Positions 13,918 to 14,768 of a stretch of DNA of 14,768 nt are shown here, one piece after another. Positions within the stretch are counted from its first letter, which is position 1. Every line of letters begins with the position of its first letter. The notes under the pieces were generated by a model that saw only the letters and a program-made list of their open reading frames with translations, had not been told where the DNA came from and did not search any database. Source of the DNA: Holosporales bacterium (lineage in GTDB: Bacteria; Pseudomonadota; Alphaproteobacteria; UBA3830; JAIRMZ01); NCBI GenBank assembly GCA_031279495.1, contig JAITIJ010000086.1:1-14768 (forward strand), written 5' to 3'. The position numbers and the translations under genes are program-made.

Positions 13918-13979
13918 AATATTCATGCGTTTTTGCAAGCCTTTAAAAAGAAGAGCACGCCCTCATCAAAAGGGAATAT

Positions 13980-14609
13980 ATGGGAAGCACAGCCGCAACA
14001 CGTTACCTCTTGTGCGGGCTTCTTGCAGTCCTGGAAGGATGCTCTTCAGACGTCCCTTTGGAAACGGTAAGCCTTTCGGCAAGTTCTGAGGCGAACTCTT
14101 CTTATGCAACAATCGTTGATCTGGTTGTTCTTTTTGACAAGGATCTTGCTGCAAAAATCTCTTCTATGCCAGCGAGCCAGTATTTCACCGCTTCCGACCA
14201 ATTAGAACATGATAACGAAGAGCTTATGTTGCGATGGCGCTGGGAAGTCGTGCCAGGACAAGTCATTTCTCGATGCCCTATTGCTTTTGAAAAGTATCGT
14301 CCTCTTGCCGCCTTTGTCTTCGCGCGTTACTACACTCCTGGAGATCATCGGAAAAAACTTACCCCTGTTGAAAATATTGCGATTCTTTTAGAACAAGAAG
14401 ACTTCCGAGTTTGCGAATTGATCCAAGGAAAAACTGGTGGTGAGTCTGTAAAAAGCTCAACGCAACCTCTTCCTCGGGTCTCAGAAAGCGTTTTTTATCA
14501 AAATGCACGCGCACCAAAAGAGGATCGCATGGCAAAACGACGTGCACGTCGAGAACGCCTAAAACGTCGTTTGAAAGCACGACAAAATAAAGCTGCTACA
14601 GAAGAATAG
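13980..14609 (+). CDS. Putative lipoprotein of unknown function with a basic C-terminal tail
   Basis: A 209-residue protein. The N-terminus RYLLCGLLAVLEGC (8-21) looks like a lipoprotein signal with Cys21 as the lipidated residue; Glu at -2 is unusual for a lipobox. The middle (about 42-148) looks like a compact domain, with VDLVVLFDKDLAAKI, EVVPGQ (89-94), PLAAFVFARYYTPGDHRKKL (108-127) and ENIAILLEQEDFRV. The layout (lipidated Cys, a conserved PG turn, then a long strand) is reminiscent of TssJ-like secretion lipoproteins, but I cannot claim homology. The end (about 183-204) is strongly basic (MAKRRARRERLKRR). AGGG six bases before the ATG is a good Shine-Dalgarno. I do not recognise the family. 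Confidence 0.7.
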   Translation: MGSTAATRYLLCGLLAVLEGCSSDVPLETVSLSASSEANSSYATIVDLVVLFDKDLAAKISSMPASQYFTASDQLEHDNEELMLRWRWEVVPGQVISRCPIAFEKYRPLAAFVFARYYTPGDHRKKLTPVENIAILLEQEDFRVCELIQGKTGGESVKSSTQPLPRVSESVFYQNARAPKEDRMAKRRARRERLKRRLKARQNKAATEE

Positions 14610-14768
14610 ATTAGGCTCTCTTTTAGTAGAATCTGGCCTAAAGGTTCTCTCGGTTGGATTGTCTTTGACCTAGAACAACGCTGGGGTATTTACGGCCTCT
14701 TCCCCGGTGTAATCGTAAATGCCCTAATGTTCTTCGGAATAAACATCTATAGCAAGCGATGCGGTATT
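14610..14768 (+). pseudogene. Transporter-like C-terminal fragment in the lipoprotein's frame, cut by the window edge
   Basis: The 53 codons after the lipoprotein stop stay open to the window edge in the same frame and look coding: IWPKGSLGWIVFDLEQRWG, then IYGLFPGVIVNALMFFGINI. The hydrophobic stretch after W-x-x-Y-x-x-x-PG resembles the last segments of sodium:solute symporters such as PutP (GLYEIIPGFIF there). No ATG or GTG start stands before it; the first ATG is at 14727, inside the membrane segment. It may be a decayed remnant of a symporter gene, or the start of a gene with a rare start codon. The family call is tentative. Confidence 0.35.

Overview
The window reads as chromosome of an alphaproteobacterium. 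The strongest markers are a full-length CtrA response regulator at 4711-5520, next to and divergent from a flagellar export gene pair, and a GapR (DUF2312) nucleoid protein at 7459-7701. Several traits fit a host-associated lineage of the Holosporales/Rickettsiales kind: a biotin-scavenging BioY, a type 2 IPP isomerase, decaying genes, and a protein with two eukaryote-type Myb repeats behind a signal-peptide-like N-terminus. That lineage placement is my inference, not something the sequence proves.

Left part (1-4554): a partial methyltransferase and gpsA lie on the minus strand. An O-antigen-ligase-like membrane protein diverges from gpsA on the plus strand. Converging on it is the minus-strand pair fliI-fliJ, the flagellar export ATPase and its coiled-coil partner.

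Centre (4555-7458): the fliI/ctrA divergent region holds a perfect TTAA-N7-TTAA CtrA box next to ctrA and a one-mismatch box next to fliI. ctrA is followed by the R2R3-Myb gene and then bioY, all on the plus strand. A gene-free stretch of about 640 bases then separates these from the minus-strand operon rpmH-rnpA-yidD-gapR. rpmH is only 45 codons and partly overlaps, in another frame, an apparent N-terminal extension of rnpA. A near-consensus promoter (TTGACA-N17-TATACA) precedes rpmH.

Right part (8534-14768): a methyltransferase gene is broken by a one-base shift in a six-C run. recG follows on the plus strand behind its own likely promoter. Converging on recG is a translationally coupled pair, a membrane acyltransferase and fni. 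A lipoprotein of unknown function follows, and directly after its stop codon an open segment in the same frame reads like the C-terminal end of a membrane transporter.

The most interesting item is the Myb-repeat protein. It matches c-Myb R2R3 in tryptophan spacing and in most base-contact positions, carries a plausible export signal, and ends in an acidic-aromatic tail. Together these make it a candidate secreted nucleomodulin acquired from a eukaryote.
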